Of a stretch of DNA of 64,000 bases, positions 1-8,121 are shown in pieces (position 1 is the first letter of the stretch; every line of letters begins with the position of its first letter). The stretch lies in the NCBI RefSeq assembly GCF_014195635.1, contig NZ_JACICC010000007.1, positions 123,602-187,601 on the forward strand. The letters are read 5' to 3'. The stretch is from Pseudochelatococcus contaminans (GTDB taxonomy: Bacteria > Pseudomonadota > Alphaproteobacteria > Rhizobiales > Beijerinckiaceae). Made by a program: the position numbers and the translations under genes. The notes under the pieces are model-generated. The model did no database searches. It was not told the DNA's origin and saw only the letters and a list, made by a program, of their open reading frames with translations.

Positions 1-1
1 G

Positions 2-1129
2 CCGTCGATGGAGGTCGCGGATCTCGTGCACAGCTTCCCCGGCGTGGCGGAGGCCATATTGCGCCTGCACACGGCTTACAAGGAGGAGCAGTTCGCGCTT
101 GCCGACCGCAGGCAGGATGCATCCGGGGACGGAATCGGCGCGTCGGCCGATCCGGTGGCGGCGGTGCGCGGTTATCTTTCGGCGCGGCGCAACTGTTTTC
201 CGGTTCTGGATGCGGCGGCGGAAAAACTGTCGGCCAAAATCGCCGAGGCCGGCGGACTGGCGAACTTCTTCAACGACAAGCATGGGCTACGCGTCCGGCG
301 GATGCCGTCCGAGGTGATGACGGGGTCTTTGCGTCGTCTGGACTGGCACCGCAAGGAAGTGTTGATCGACGATACGCTCGATCTGGCCAGCCAGAACTTT
401 CAGCTTGCTCACCAGCTGGCCTATCTGGAATTCGATCAGGACATCCGCGCCGCAACGCAGGAAGGGCATTTCAAGACGGAGAACGCCCAGCGTCTGGCGC
501 ATCGCGCTCTCGCCGCCTATTGCGCGGCGGCGATCATCATGCCCTACGCCGCTTTTGCCAAGGCGGTGGAAAGCCGTCGCTACGACATCGAAGCGTTATC
601 GCGCCAATTCGGCACCAGCTTCGAGCAAACGGCCCACCGTCTCACCACGCTGCAGAAGCCGGGGCATGAGCGCGTGCCTTTTTTCTTCATCCGCGTGGAT
701 GTCGCAGGCAATGTCTCGAAGCGGTTGAACAGCAGCGCGTTTCCGTTTGCCCGCCACGGCGGCGGATGCCCGTTGTGGAGCGTGCACCAGATTTTCTCCA
801 TGCCGCGCAAGATCGTCACCCAATGGCTGGAATTGCCCGACGGGCAACGATTCTTCTCTGTGGCCCGCACCGTGAGTTCCGGCGGAGGGGCCTATGGCGT
901 GCCAACAATCGAGCGCGCCATCGCACTGGTCTGTGAGGCGCAGCATGCCGAGCGGCTGATATACACGCGCAACCAGCCGCAACACCCGACGCCGACACCG
1001 ATCGGCATCACTTGCCGGCTGTGTCACCGGGCGTCCTGCACGGCGCGGTCGGAGCCGCCCATCGGCCGCCAGATTCTGCCGGATGATTATCGCCGCACGG
1101 GCGCGCCGTTCGGGTTTTCGGATACGTAA
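2..1129 (+). CDS. ScfR/PrpR-type short-chain fatty-acid transcriptional regulator, C-terminal part (5' truncated by window edge)
   Basis: The frame is open to the left edge, so the ATG at position 8 is probably internal and the N-terminal XRE-type DNA-binding domain lies outside the window. The visible 375 residues fit the ImmA/IrrE-like (DUF955) plus DUF2083 layout of this family. There is a region resembling the metallopeptidase fold (LAHQLAYLEFD, about residues 135-145), then a C-terminal sensor region with conserved Cys pairs (CRLCHRASC) and a basic tail ending RTGAPFGFSDT. Family members regulate propionate, methylcitrate or acetate metabolism (for example RamB, PrpR). No target gene is adjacent, so the ligand is unknown. 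The next genes lie on the opposite strand. Confidence 0.8.
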   Translation, partial: PSMEVADLVHSFPGVAEAILRLHTAYKEEQFALADRRQDASGDGIGASADPVAAVRGYLSARRNCFPVLDAAAEKLSAKIAEAGGLANFFNDKHGLRVRRMPSEVMTGSLRRLDWHRKEVLIDDTLDLASQNFQLAHQLAYLEFDQDIRAATQEGHFKTENAQRLAHRALAAYCAAAIIMPYAAFAKAVESRRYDIEALSRQFGTSFEQTAHRLTTLQKPGHERVPFFFIRVDVAGNVSKRLNSSAFPFARHGGGCPLWSVHQIFSMPRKIVTQWLELPDGQRFFSVARTVSSGGGAYGVPTIERAIALVCEAQHAERLIYTRNQPQHPTPTPIGITCRLCHRASCTARSEPPIGRQILPDDYRRTGAPFGFSDT

Positions 1130-1149
1130 CGGCCGCCTGCGTGTGGTCT

Positions 1150-1854
1150 CTACCGGGTGCTATGGGGGCTTGCTCCGGTGCGGACTAGTGCGCTTTTGTT
1201 ATGGGTGTCGCCGTGGCGAATCGCGAGCACCAGCAGCAGGCCGAGCATGGTCGCGTTCAGGATATGCCACAGAAAATGCGTGCCCAGCGGCAGGCTTCCG
1301 CAGACGACGGGATCGACGGAGCGGAAAAACAGCGACAACGCGAACACAAGCCCCGCCGCGACGACCAGCCCCGTGCCCGCCCGGCCTGCCCATGCGAAGG
1401 CGGCGGCGAACACGGCCAGCGCCAGCACGGCGGGCAGGTATTGCGTTGCGTTGTTGGTGTAAGCCGCAACTTCGGGCGGTAGAAGCCGCATCACCAGCAC
1501 GCTGGCGGCAATGCCGATGAGGAGGGCGAGAATGGTCCCCGGCCATCCCAACGCGAAAATCCGCCGCAGCGTGTAGACCACGTAGATCGCGACGAACGTC
1601 CAGATCGGAATAACATCGGCCAGCGCCGACCAGCGATTGGCGAAGGTGTGAAACAGAAACGAGCCGATCCCGATGGCCACCACCCACAGGCACAGAACGC
1701 GCGTCCACGTATCCGCGCCTCTCTGCCGTGCCCAAAGAAAGGCGGCAAGTCCGGCCAGCACGAAGGCGGCATTCGTGATGGCATTCACCGGCTCCGACCA
1801 GAAGCTGGGGTCTGTCCGTTCACAATAAATGTCGATGGGCTGGGTCCAGGACAT
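1150..1854 (-). CDS. Ceramidase-like membrane protein (alkaline ceramidase / CREST superfamily)
   Basis: This 234-residue protein has about six to seven hydrophobic segments. It carries the sequence hallmarks of alkaline ceramidase-type CREST hydrolases: an N-terminal ERTDPSFWSEPVNA motif, HTFANRWSALADVIPI after the second or third helix, and GTHFLWHILNA near the C-terminus. The conserved Ser, Asp and three His are the zinc-site residues known for this superfamily. It may hydrolyse an amide-linked or sphingolipid-like membrane lipid; the actual substrate cannot be read from sequence. The start ATG at 1854 lies 16 nt beyond the stop of the upstream flavin oxidoreductase gene, so the two are probably co-transcribed. 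Confidence 0.8.
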   Translation of the reverse strand: MSWTQPIDIYCERTDPSFWSEPVNAITNAAFVLAGLAAFLWARQRGADTWTRVLCLWVVAIGIGSFLFHTFANRWSALADVIPIWTFVAIYVVYTLRRIFALGWPGTILALLIGIAASVLVMRLLPPEVAAYTNNATQYLPAVLALAVFAAAFAWAGRAGTGLVVAAGLVFALSLFFRSVDPVVCGSLPLGTHFLWHILNATMLGLLLVLAIRHGDTHNKSALVRTGASPHSTR

Positions 1855-1870
1855 ATGCTCTTTCAGGTTC

Positions 1871-2860
1871 TCAGGCGGCGATGCCCCATGCGCCCGCGAT
1901 GAGTTCGAGCGAGCGCAGGCGGGCGGCGTGGTCGAAGACGTCCGATACGATAATCAATTCATCCGCCCCTGTCTCTGTGACGAGAGCCTCTATTCCGTCC
2001 CGGATCGTTGCCGGGGAGCCAACGATGGAGCGGGCCAGCATGCGCCGTGCATGGTCCTTCTGCGCGCCGGACCAGTAGGTCTCGATATCGTCGATGGGCG
2101 GCTTGCTGAGTTCGCGTTGGCCGGTGACGAGATCGGCGAACGACATCTGCTGCGTCGTCGCGAGCCTGCGGGCTTCGGCATCGGTTTCAGCGGCGATGAT
2201 GTTCACGCCCACCATGGCGTAGGGCTTTTCCAGTTGCTCAGACGGCTTGAACCGGCTGCGGTAGATCGCCAACGCCTGCAACAGATGTTCCGGCGCGAAG
2301 TGCGAGGCGAAGGCGTAGGGCAGGCCGAGTTCGCCAGCCAGCGCCGCCCCGAAGGCGCTTGAACCGAGAATCCATAGCGGCACTTCCGTACCTGCCGCCG
2401 GCACCGCGACGATGCGCTGGTCCGGGCCTGCGGGTGCAAACCAAGCCTGAAGTTCCAGTACATCCTGCGGAAACTGGTCGGATGCTTCCGGTGCGCGCCG
2501 CAGAGCGCGAAGGGTCAATTGGTCGGTGCCTGGCGCGCGACCAAGACCAAGATCGATGCGCCCCGGATAGAGCCGCGCCAGCGTGCCGAATTGTTCCGCG
2601 ATGACATAAGGAGCATGGTTCGGCAGCATGATACCGCCCGCGCCGACGCGGATACGGCTCGTGCCTTCCGCAATATGGCCGATGACCAGCGATGTCGCCG
2701 CGCTGGCGATGCCGGCCATGTTATGATGTTCGGCGATCCAGATGCGATTGTAGCCCCACCGCTCGGCATGCCGGGCGACGTCGCGGGCATTGTTCAACGC
2801 GGTTCGCGCATCGCTTTGCTGCGTGACGCGGACGAGATCGAGAATGGACAGCGGGATCAT
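1871..2860 (-). CDS. LLM-class (luciferase-like) flavin-dependent oxidoreductase, MsnO8-like
   Basis: A bacterial luciferase-like TIM-barrel monooxygenase of 329 residues. The N-terminus [12 protein letters not shown], then [14 protein letters not shown], a [19 protein letters not shown] segment and [17 protein letters not shown], are typical of the MsnO8/YhbW subgroup that uses FMNH2 and oxygen on unknown substrates. The frame is open further upstream to 2968. The start at 2860 is preferred because family members begin at this MIPLS sequence and a GAGG ribosome-binding site lies about 10 nt upstream. It heads a two-gene unit with the ceramidase-like gene. Confidence 0.85.
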   Translation of the reverse strand: MIPLSILDLVRVTQQSDARTALNNARDVARHAERWGYNRIWIAEHHNMAGIASAATSLVIGHIAEGTSRIRVGAGGIMLPNHAPYVIAEQFGTLARLYPGRIDLGLGRAPGTDQLTLRALRRAPEASDQFPQDVLELQAWFAPAGPDQRIVAVPAAGTEVPLWILGSSAFGAALAGELGLPYAFASHFAPEHLLQALAIYRSRFKPSEQLEKPYAMVGVNIIAAETDAEARRLATTQQMSFADLVTGQRELSKPPIDDIETYWSGAQKDHARRMLARSIVGSPATIRDGIEALVTETGADELIIVSDVFDHAARLRSLELIAGAWGIAA

Positions 2861-2967
2861 GGGGCGCAACCTCACAGGAATATCTTTGTCCGATGTGAGG
2901 CTCTCTCTGTCCATCCGCAACCGGGTGGCAGCGAAAGGCGGGTGCCATATCGCACCGCCCGTGCCCA

Positions 2968-3372
2968 TCAGTTGCCCAGCTTGCTGACGGCGAGGTATCC
3001 GGCTGATGCCGATATGCCGGTCAGGAAGGTGCCCCAGGCGATGTCCACCACCGATACCGCCACCGGCCAGTCGCGCAGGGTGGCGTGGTTGGTGAGGTCA
3101 TAGGTGGCATAAGCGACCAGCCCCAGCGCCAGGCCGTTGATAGCCGCCTTCATTAACCCGCCGGATGCAAGTGCCGGCAAAACGGCGAAAAAGACGATGC
3201 CGCCAACATAAATCAGGTAAAAAACCACAGCGGGGGCGAGATTGAAGCCATCCATCAGCTTGTCGCCAAGCAGCGGGCGATAAAACCTGTCGGCCATACT
3301 GGAAAGCCATACGGAATCGACTGCCAGAAAGGCGATCCCCGCGGCGATATAAGCGATGAAAGCGTTTTTCAT
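2968..3372 (-). CDS. DUF2177 family small membrane protein
   Basis: A 134-residue protein with four predicted membrane helices (about residues 5-25, 43-65, 72-92, 108-130), matching DUF2177 in length and in its motifs [16 protein letters not shown] and [16 protein letters not shown]. The biochemical function is unknown. The start at 3372 has a GGGAGAA ribosome-binding site; the frame is open far upstream but that extension is arginine-rich and looks non-coding. An RpoE-type promoter (TGATCC, 18 bp, TAGAAG; 3431 to 3402) sits 30 nt before the start, which places the gene in the same stress regulon as rpoE. DUF2177 genes are common in alphaproteobacterial singlet-oxygen loci; that association is background knowledge. 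Confidence 0.85.
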   Translation of the reverse strand: MKNAFIAYIAAGIAFLAVDSVWLSSMADRFYRPLLGDKLMDGFNLAPAVVFYLIYVGGIVFFAVLPALASGGLMKAAINGLALGLVAYATYDLTNHATLRDWPVAVSVVDIAWGTFLTGISASAGYLAVSKLGN

Positions 3373-3401
3373 GCCTGTCGTTCTCCCGTTATCGTCTTCT
3401 C

Positions 3402-3431
3402 CTTCTACGGCTGCCGAAATACGGTGGATCA
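3402..3431 (-). promoter_or_regulatory. RpoE (ECF11)-type promoter of the DUF2177 gene
   Basis: On the minus strand TGATCC (3431-3426) is followed after exactly 18 bp by TAGAAG (3407-3402). The Rhodobacter RpoE consensus is TGATCC-N18-TAAGA. The same arrangement occurs at the two divergent promoters at 7945-7974 and 8038-8067. The expected start of transcription is about 3395, giving a leader of roughly 20 nt. Confidence 0.75.
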
Positions 3432-3476
3432 CTGGCCGCGCGGGTAAACCGATAAGCCTGCCGGCCCGTAAAAGAG

Positions 3477-4985
3477 ATGCAGCACCCCGCTGCCCTGTTG
3501 AAGCAGCCGCCACGGAAGCAGATAGTGAAGCCGACAACACTCGATAGCGAGCACCCCGTGCTGGTGCTGTTTCGTAACGACCGCCGCCTCGCCGACAATG
3601 CCGCGCTGGATGCCGCCGCGCGCAGCGGCAAGCCGGTGATCGCCGCTTTCGTGCTGGAGGAAGCGGCCTCCGGAGATTGGCAGCCGGGCGGTGCGTGGCG
3701 ATGGTGGCTCCATTATTCGCTGGCCGCGCTCGAAAAGGCTTTGGCGGATCTTGGCGTGCGGCTCGTGTTGCGGCGCGGGGCGATGAGGGAGGTCGTTGAT
3801 GCGCTGGTCCGCGAGAGCGGCGCGGACACTGTTTTCTGGAACCGCCGTTATGATCCTGCCGGCATCGCGGTGGACACACGGATGAAGGCCGATCTGCGGG
3901 ATCGCGGCATGGTCGTGCAGAGTTTCTCAGGTCATCTGCTGCATGAGCCTTCACGCCTCGCGACATCGACGGGCGGCTATTACAAGGTCTATTCCCCATT
4001 CTGGAAGGCGCTCATGGCCGGCCCTGAACCGGGCGATGCCTTCGATGCCCCGCAGGTGCTGACGCCTTTTCAGGGATCGCTCGATTCCATGCCGCTTGCC
4101 GCTTTCGGCCTGCTGCCACAGAAGCCGGACTGGGCAGGCGGCCTGCGCGAAACATGGACCCCCGGAGAAGCCGGCGCGCATGAGCGGCTGGCGGACTTCC
4201 TGTCCGACGCGTTGAATGGCTATGCCGAGGGCAGGGACTATCCGGCGAAGGACGCGACATCGCTGCTGTCGCCGTATCTGGCACACGGTGAAATCACGCC
4301 TGCCCGCATTTTCGCCGCGCTCAGATCGTCCGGCGACGACGCCATCGGCGCCGATGCGATGAAATTTCGCAAGGAGGTCGGCTGGCGCGAGTTCTGCTAT
4401 CACCTGTTGTTCCACAACCCTGATCTCGACAAAAAGAACTTTCAGCCGTCCTTCGATGCCTTTCCGTGGCATGAGGACGACGCGTCGTTGCGGGCGTGGC
4501 AGCGCGGCATGACGGGTTATCCCCTCGTGGATGCCGGCATGCGGGAGCTCTGGCAAACGGGCTACATGCAAAACCGTGTGCGCATGATCGCGGCGTCGTT
4601 CCTCACCAAGCACCTGCTCATCGACTGGCGCACGGGCGAGCGCTGGTTCCGGGATACGCTGGTGGACGCCGATCCCGCCAGCAACCCCGGCAACTGGCAA
4701 TGGGTGGCCGGGTGCGGTGCGGATGCCGCGCCGTTCTTCCGCATTTTCAACCCTGTTCTTCAGGGGCAGAAATTCGATCCGGATGGAACATATGTCCGCG
4801 CCTGGGTGCCGGAGTTGGCGGGGCTGTCCACGCGCTACATTCACGAACCGTGGTCCGCTCCCGCTGCCGTGCTGGCGCAAGCGGGCGTCAAGCTGGGCGA
4901 AACCTATCCCCGCCCCGTGGTCGATCATCGGCTGGCGCGGGACAGGGCCTTGTCCGCCCATGCCGAGACGCGGAGCGAATCATGA
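3477..4985 (+). CDS. phrB: Deoxyribodipyrimidine photolyase
   Basis: A 502-residue class I CPD photolyase. The N-terminal alpha/beta antenna-chromophore domain (about 25-160) starts at VLVLFRNDRRLADNAALDAA. The FAD-binding helical domain (about 290-490) contains TGYPLVDAGMRELWQTGYM, NRVRMIAASFLTKHL and the NPGNWQWVAGCGADAAPF signature. It uses blue light and FADH- to split cyclobutane dimers. The first roughly 20 residues are atypical and the true start could lie closer to the VLVLF strand. The stop overlaps the next gene as ATGA, so the two are translationally coupled. Photolyases belong to RpoE/ChrR singlet-oxygen regulons in Rhodobacter, consistent with the neighbours, but I see no matching promoter directly before this gene. 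Confidence 0.93.
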   Translation: MQHPAALLKQPPRKQIVKPTTLDSEHPVLVLFRNDRRLADNAALDAAARSGKPVIAAFVLEEAASGDWQPGGAWRWWLHYSLAALEKALADLGVRLVLRRGAMREVVDALVRESGADTVFWNRRYDPAGIAVDTRMKADLRDRGMVVQSFSGHLLHEPSRLATSTGGYYKVYSPFWKALMAGPEPGDAFDAPQVLTPFQGSLDSMPLAAFGLLPQKPDWAGGLRETWTPGEAGAHERLADFLSDALNGYAEGRDYPAKDATSLLSPYLAHGEITPARIFAALRSSGDDAIGADAMKFRKEVGWREFCYHLLFHNPDLDKKNFQPSFDAFPWHEDDASLRAWQRGMTGYPLVDAGMRELWQTGYMQNRVRMIAASFLTKHLLIDWRTGERWFRDTLVDADPASNPGNWQWVAGCGADAAPFFRIFNPVLQGQKFDPDGTYVRAWVPELAGLSTRYIHEPWSAPAAVLAQAGVKLGETYPRPVVDHRLARDRALSAHAETRSES

Positions 4986-5821
4986 CGCCTGATCGCCTCG
5001 ACCCGATGGCCGCCAATGGCCCACCGCCAGATGCCGCCGGAGTGCTCTATCCGGGCGAGGTCATGCACCAGCGGCTCAAGCCTTTCGGCCATCGCTTCAC
5101 CTATAACGTTTTCTCGCTGCTGGTGGATATCGATCGGCTGCCGGAAATGGCGCAGGCCACTCGGCTGCTGTCAGTGGACGCGCCGGGGTTCGCATCCTTC
5201 CATCAGGCGGATCACGTCGCAAAACCCGGGCAGACACTGCGCCAGCATGTCGATGCGCTCTTGAGCGAGGCGGGGCTGGAACGGCCGGCGCGGCGGGTGC
5301 TGCTGCTGGCGTATCCGCGCATCCTTGGATACGTCTTCAATCCGCTGTCCGTCTATTTCGCTTACGATGAAAGCGACAGGCTGGTCGCGCTCATCTATGC
5401 CGTGCGCAACACGTTTGGCCAGCGCCACACTTATGTCGCGCCGCTGCGCGAGGGGGAGGCCGGCCCTGCGGGCATCAGCCAGACGCGCACGAAGATCTTC
5501 CACGTCTCGCCCTTCATTCCGATGGGGGCGCGCTATCGTTTCCGCATCCTGCCGCCCGGCCGCCGGGTGCGCCTTTATATCCACGAAACGGAGGCCGGGG
5601 AGGGACTGTTGACCGCCACGTTCGACGGCACGGCAAAACCGCTCACAGGGCGCAATCTGGCCGGGCTGCTGGCGCGCTTCCCGTTGATGACGTTCAAGAT
5701 CATCGCCGCTATTCACTGGCAGGCGCTCAGGCTGTGGCTGAAAGGCGCGCGCTTCCACCCGGAACCACCGTTGCCGCCCCCGGCAAGCTTTCGCGATGAA
5801 GGCGAGGCCGACCCGCGCTGA
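4982..5821 (+). CDS. DUF1365 domain-containing protein
   Basis: A 279-residue DUF1365 protein. It has the conserved LYPGEVMHQRLKPFGHRFTY opening, YPRILGYVFNPLSVYFAYD, NTFGQRHTYVAP and KIFHVSPFIPM. The ATG at 4982 overlaps the photolyase stop (ATGA). An in-frame extension to 4496 lies inside the photolyase gene and is not real. DUF1365 genes normally travel with a flavin amine-oxidase-like protein and a cyclopropane-fatty-acid synthase-like methyltransferase. Here those partners are 2.3 to 4 kb away in the same locus (8122-9477 and 9597-10916), implying a role in modifying membrane fatty acids. The biochemical activity is not established by sequence. Confidence 0.88.
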   Translation: MTPDRLDPMAANGPPPDAAGVLYPGEVMHQRLKPFGHRFTYNVFSLLVDIDRLPEMAQATRLLSVDAPGFASFHQADHVAKPGQTLRQHVDALLSEAGLERPARRVLLLAYPRILGYVFNPLSVYFAYDESDRLVALIYAVRNTFGQRHTYVAPLREGEAGPAGISQTRTKIFHVSPFIPMGARYRFRILPPGRRVRLYIHETEAGEGLLTATFDGTAKPLTGRNLAGLLARFPLMTFKIIAAIHWQALRLWLKGARFHPEPPLPPPASFRDEGEADPR

Positions 5822-5827
5822 CGCGGC

Positions 5828-6631
5828 TCACTGGTCGCGTTGCGGCCCCGGCCAAAACGCGTTGACGCGGCGTTGATAGGCGCGATACGCGTCGCCGCGC
5901 TCGCGCAACATATGCGCCTCCAGTGGCGGAATTCCAGAGGCATAAACAAGTATCCAGTACATGAAAGCCGGACCCGCCAGCGCTGCCCACCCCCACGGGT
6001 AACCGCCTTCCGCGCCGATGGCGATCACGGCATAGCCTGTCCATCCAAGCCACTGAAAGAAATAGTTGGGATGCCGGGACAGGCCCCACAGGCCGGTGTC
6101 GCAGACGCTTCCCTTATTGTCGGGGTTGTCGCGAAAACGCTTGAGCTGCCCATCCGCGAGCGCTTCTCCGGCCACCGCGCCAAGCAGGATGAGTGCGCCG
6201 AGCGCATCCGTCCACGTCAGTCCGGCTGCGGGATTGCGCGCGGCAAGAAAAATCGTCACCGCCAGCAGCAATGCTGCCGCCGCCTGTATCTGCAAAAACT
6301 TGAACAGTTCGCTGCGCCAGCTATCGCCCCACTCCCGGCGCAGGGCGGCATAACGCGGATCGTCGCCGCCGCGTGCGGTGCGCACGGCGATATGCACCCC
6401 AAGCCGCAACGACCAAGCCGCCGCGAGCCCCGCCACCAGCCATTGCCGCGCGGGATCGGCAGGCCATGCGACGGGCGCGAGTGCTAGCATCACCCCGGCG
6501 CCGCCGGTCGCAAAAGACCATGTCGCATCGATCCAGCCGGATTTCGCACCCCGCGTCACCGCCAGCCAGGCAAGCGTCATGATGAGCGAGAGTGCGAGCG
6601 CTGCAAGCGCAATGGCAAGGATCGCGGGCAT
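5828..6631 (-). CDS. DUF1295 membrane protein (steroid 5-alpha-reductase / isoprenylcysteine methyltransferase fold)
   Basis: A 267-residue multi-pass membrane protein of the DUF1295 family. The C-terminal motif GLWGLSRHPNYFFQWLGW followed by PPLEAHMLRERGDAYRAYQ is the NADPH/SAM-type cofactor region shared with 5-alpha-steroid reductases and ICMT-like enzymes. A lipid substrate is likely given the neighbourhood. The start at 6631 lies just before the chrR stop at 6633, so it is the third gene of rpoE-chrR-DUF1295. It converges with the DUF1365 gene, leaving only 6 nt between the two stops. Confidence 0.85.
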   Translation of the reverse strand: MPAILAIALAALALSLIMTLAWLAVTRGAKSGWIDATWSFATGGAGVMLALAPVAWPADPARQWLVAGLAAAWSLRLGVHIAVRTARGGDDPRYAALRREWGDSWRSELFKFLQIQAAAALLLAVTIFLAARNPAAGLTWTDALGALILLGAVAGEALADGQLKRFRDNPDNKGSVCDTGLWGLSRHPNYFFQWLGWTGYAVIAIGAEGGYPWGWAALAGPAFMYWILVYASGIPPLEAHMLRERGDAYRAYQRRVNAFWPGPQRDQ

Positions 6632-6632
6632 G

Positions 6633-7304
6633 TCAGATCCCCAATAGCGGCTGCATGATACGCTCGACGATCCCGCTCAGGCGCATCCGGCCTTCCAGCG
6701 CCACGAGGCAGATGCATTCCTCGCCGGTGTCGACCACGGGCTGATGCTCCACGTCGGCATCCACTTCCGCGATGTCGCCCGGCCCGAAGCGGCCGATGGC
6801 GTCGGAAAACGATCCAGAAACCACATAGGTAAACTCCAGTCCGGAATGGCCGTGCTCGGGCAGTTTACGTCCGGGACCGACCTTCAGCAGCATGACGCTG
6901 GCATCGGGATCGTGCGGCACACGGATGCGGCTCATGCGGATGCCAGGACCCATCCAGCGCCAGCGGCCGATATCGCAGCCCGCCAGCGCTTCCGGCAGCG
7001 GCGTGCCGTCACTGGCAACGGGCAGTGCTATGGGCTGCGGGCGTTCCTCGCGGCGCGCAGGTCCGGCATCGTCCGCCAATGCATCGATGCGCGCCAGCAC
7101 GGCCGTCAGCGCCGTGGGGCTTGGCGGGGTGGCGGGCAAGTCGTCCAGCAGCGCGCCGCCCAGCGCCTCGAAGGCTCTGACGCGTTCGCGGCAAACGGAG
7201 CAGGCGGCCAGATGGGCGGACACCACGATTGCCGGACCTGCCGCGAGCGTGCCTGTGGCGTAGCGCAACAGGGTTTCGTCGGTTGGATGATGGGCAATGG
7301 TCAT
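6633..7304 (-). CDS. chrR: ChrR-type zinc anti-sigma factor
   Basis: A 223-residue ChrR homologue that should bind and inhibit RpoE until singlet oxygen appears. The N-terminal anti-sigma domain has His6, His31, Cys35 and Cys38, the same numbering as the structural zinc ligands of Rhodobacter sphaeroides ChrR. The C-terminal cupin (about 110-205) keeps the second metal site: His151 and His153 (HGHSGLEF), Glu157 and His187 have the same spacing as His141/His143/Glu147/His177 in that protein. The start overlaps the rpoE stop by 4 nt (ATGA), as expected for a sigma/anti-sigma pair made in fixed ratio. Confidence 0.95.
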   Translation of the reverse strand: MTIAHHPTDETLLRYATGTLAAGPAIVVSAHLAACSVCRERVRAFEALGGALLDDLPATPPSPTALTAVLARIDALADDAGPARREERPQPIALPVASDGTPLPEALAGCDIGRWRWMGPGIRMSRIRVPHDPDASVMLLKVGPGRKLPEHGHSGLEFTYVVSGSFSDAIGRFGPGDIAEVDADVEHQPVVDTGEECICLVALEGRMRLSGIVERIMQPLLGI

Positions 7305-7939
7305 TGGTCGTCTTCCAGCAGGCTGCGCAGGCGGTTCATGGCGAGCCGGACACGCGATTTCACGGTGCCGAGCGGAATCCCGAGTTCCTCAGCAATCTGG
7401 GACTGGGACTTTTCGCTGTAGAACGATAGCCGGATGATGGTGGATTGTTCGGGCGACAGGCCGGAGAGCGCACTGCGCACGCGCAGCTCGCGCTCCGCCG
7501 TCAGAACGGCTTCTTCCAGCGTCGGTGGCTCCTCCGCCGGCTCTTGTACCAGCAGGGCGGGGTCGCGCTGGCGGCGCAGATGATCGATGCGCAGATTGCG
7601 CGCGATCGTGAACACCCATGTCGAGACGCCGGCGCGGGCACTGTCAAAGAACGATGCCTTGCGCCACAACGCCAGCATCGTCTCCTGCGCAAGATCCTCC
7701 GCCACACCGGCAGCAAGCCCGCCGCGCATGAAGAAAGTTTTCAGGCGCGGCCCGAAATAGCCGAAGAGCGCCGCAAAGGCCTGCCGGTCGCGCTCATGCG
7801 CGACGCGTTGCACCAGCCGCACCAGCTCATCCGCACCGGCAGCGGCGCGGCCTTCGTTCGCCGCGTTCACCAGTCGCACCCGGCAGGCAAGAGATTGCGC
7901 CGGGGCCGCTGATGCGAATTGTTCCAAAGCATCGTTCAT
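7301..7939 (-). CDS. rpoE: RNA polymerase sigma factor RpoE, ECF11 type
   Basis: A 212-residue ECF sigma factor. Region 2 runs from RDRQAFAALFGYFGPRLKTF through DLAQETMLALWRKA and VFTIARNLRIDHLRR. Region 4 contains LSPEQSTIIRLSFYSEKSQ and IPLGTVKSRVRLAMNRL. It pairs with chrR, identifying it as ECF11, the group that controls the response to singlet oxygen and organic peroxides. The start at 7939 is chosen because an autoregulatory promoter (TAGAAA at 7950-7945) ends only 5 nt upstream, so longer forms could not be made from that transcript. Relative to R. sphaeroides RpoE this start adds a tail of about 35 residues, so an internal GTG is possible. Confidence 0.93.
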   Translation of the reverse strand: MNDALEQFASAAPAQSLACRVRLVNAANEGRAAAGADELVRLVQRVAHERDRQAFAALFGYFGPRLKTFFMRGGLAAGVAEDLAQETMLALWRKASFFDSARAGVSTWVFTIARNLRIDHLRRQRDPALLVQEPAEEPPTLEEAVLTAERELRVRSALSGLSPEQSTIIRLSFYSEKSQSQIAEELGIPLGTVKSRVRLAMNRLRSLLEDDQ

Positions 7940-7944
7940 GCGCC

Positions 7945-7974
7945 TTTCTACGTCGCGATGCGCGAACCGGATCA
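7945..7974 (-). promoter_or_regulatory. RpoE-type autoregulatory promoter of rpoE-chrR
   Basis: Minus strand: TGATCC at 7974-7969, 18 bp spacer, TAGAAA at 7950-7945. This is identical in both elements and in spacing to the divergent promoter at 8038-8067. The predicted transcription start coincides with, or lies 1-2 nt from, the ATG at 7939. Confidence 0.8.
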
Positions 7975-8037
7975 CGGCGCGAAACACGCGTCATGAAAAA
8001 TTCAGCGGCGAAATATCGACCGGGCCATTGTGCCGGG

Positions 8038-8067
8038 TGATCCATCCTGCCGCGATGCCCGTAGAAA
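8038..8067 (+). promoter_or_regulatory. RpoE-type promoter of the FAD oxidoreductase gene
   Basis: Plus strand: TGATCC at 8038-8043, 18 bp spacer, TAGAAA at 8062-8067. It faces away from the rpoE promoter. The expected leader before the ATG at 8122 is about 45 nt. It probably also drives the methyltransferase gene downstream, since the intervening 119 nt hold only a repeat element. Confidence 0.8.
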
Positions 8068-8121
8068 CTAACCGAACACCTTGGCTGAATCCACCTCCAC
8101 ATCAGGCACGAACGGACTGCA

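Noticed and set aside
3382..3999. N-terminal extension of the DUF2177 protein on the minus strand
   Set aside because: It is arginine-rich, overlaps the photolyase gene, and the ATG at 3372 has a good ribosome-binding site just after an RpoE promoter.
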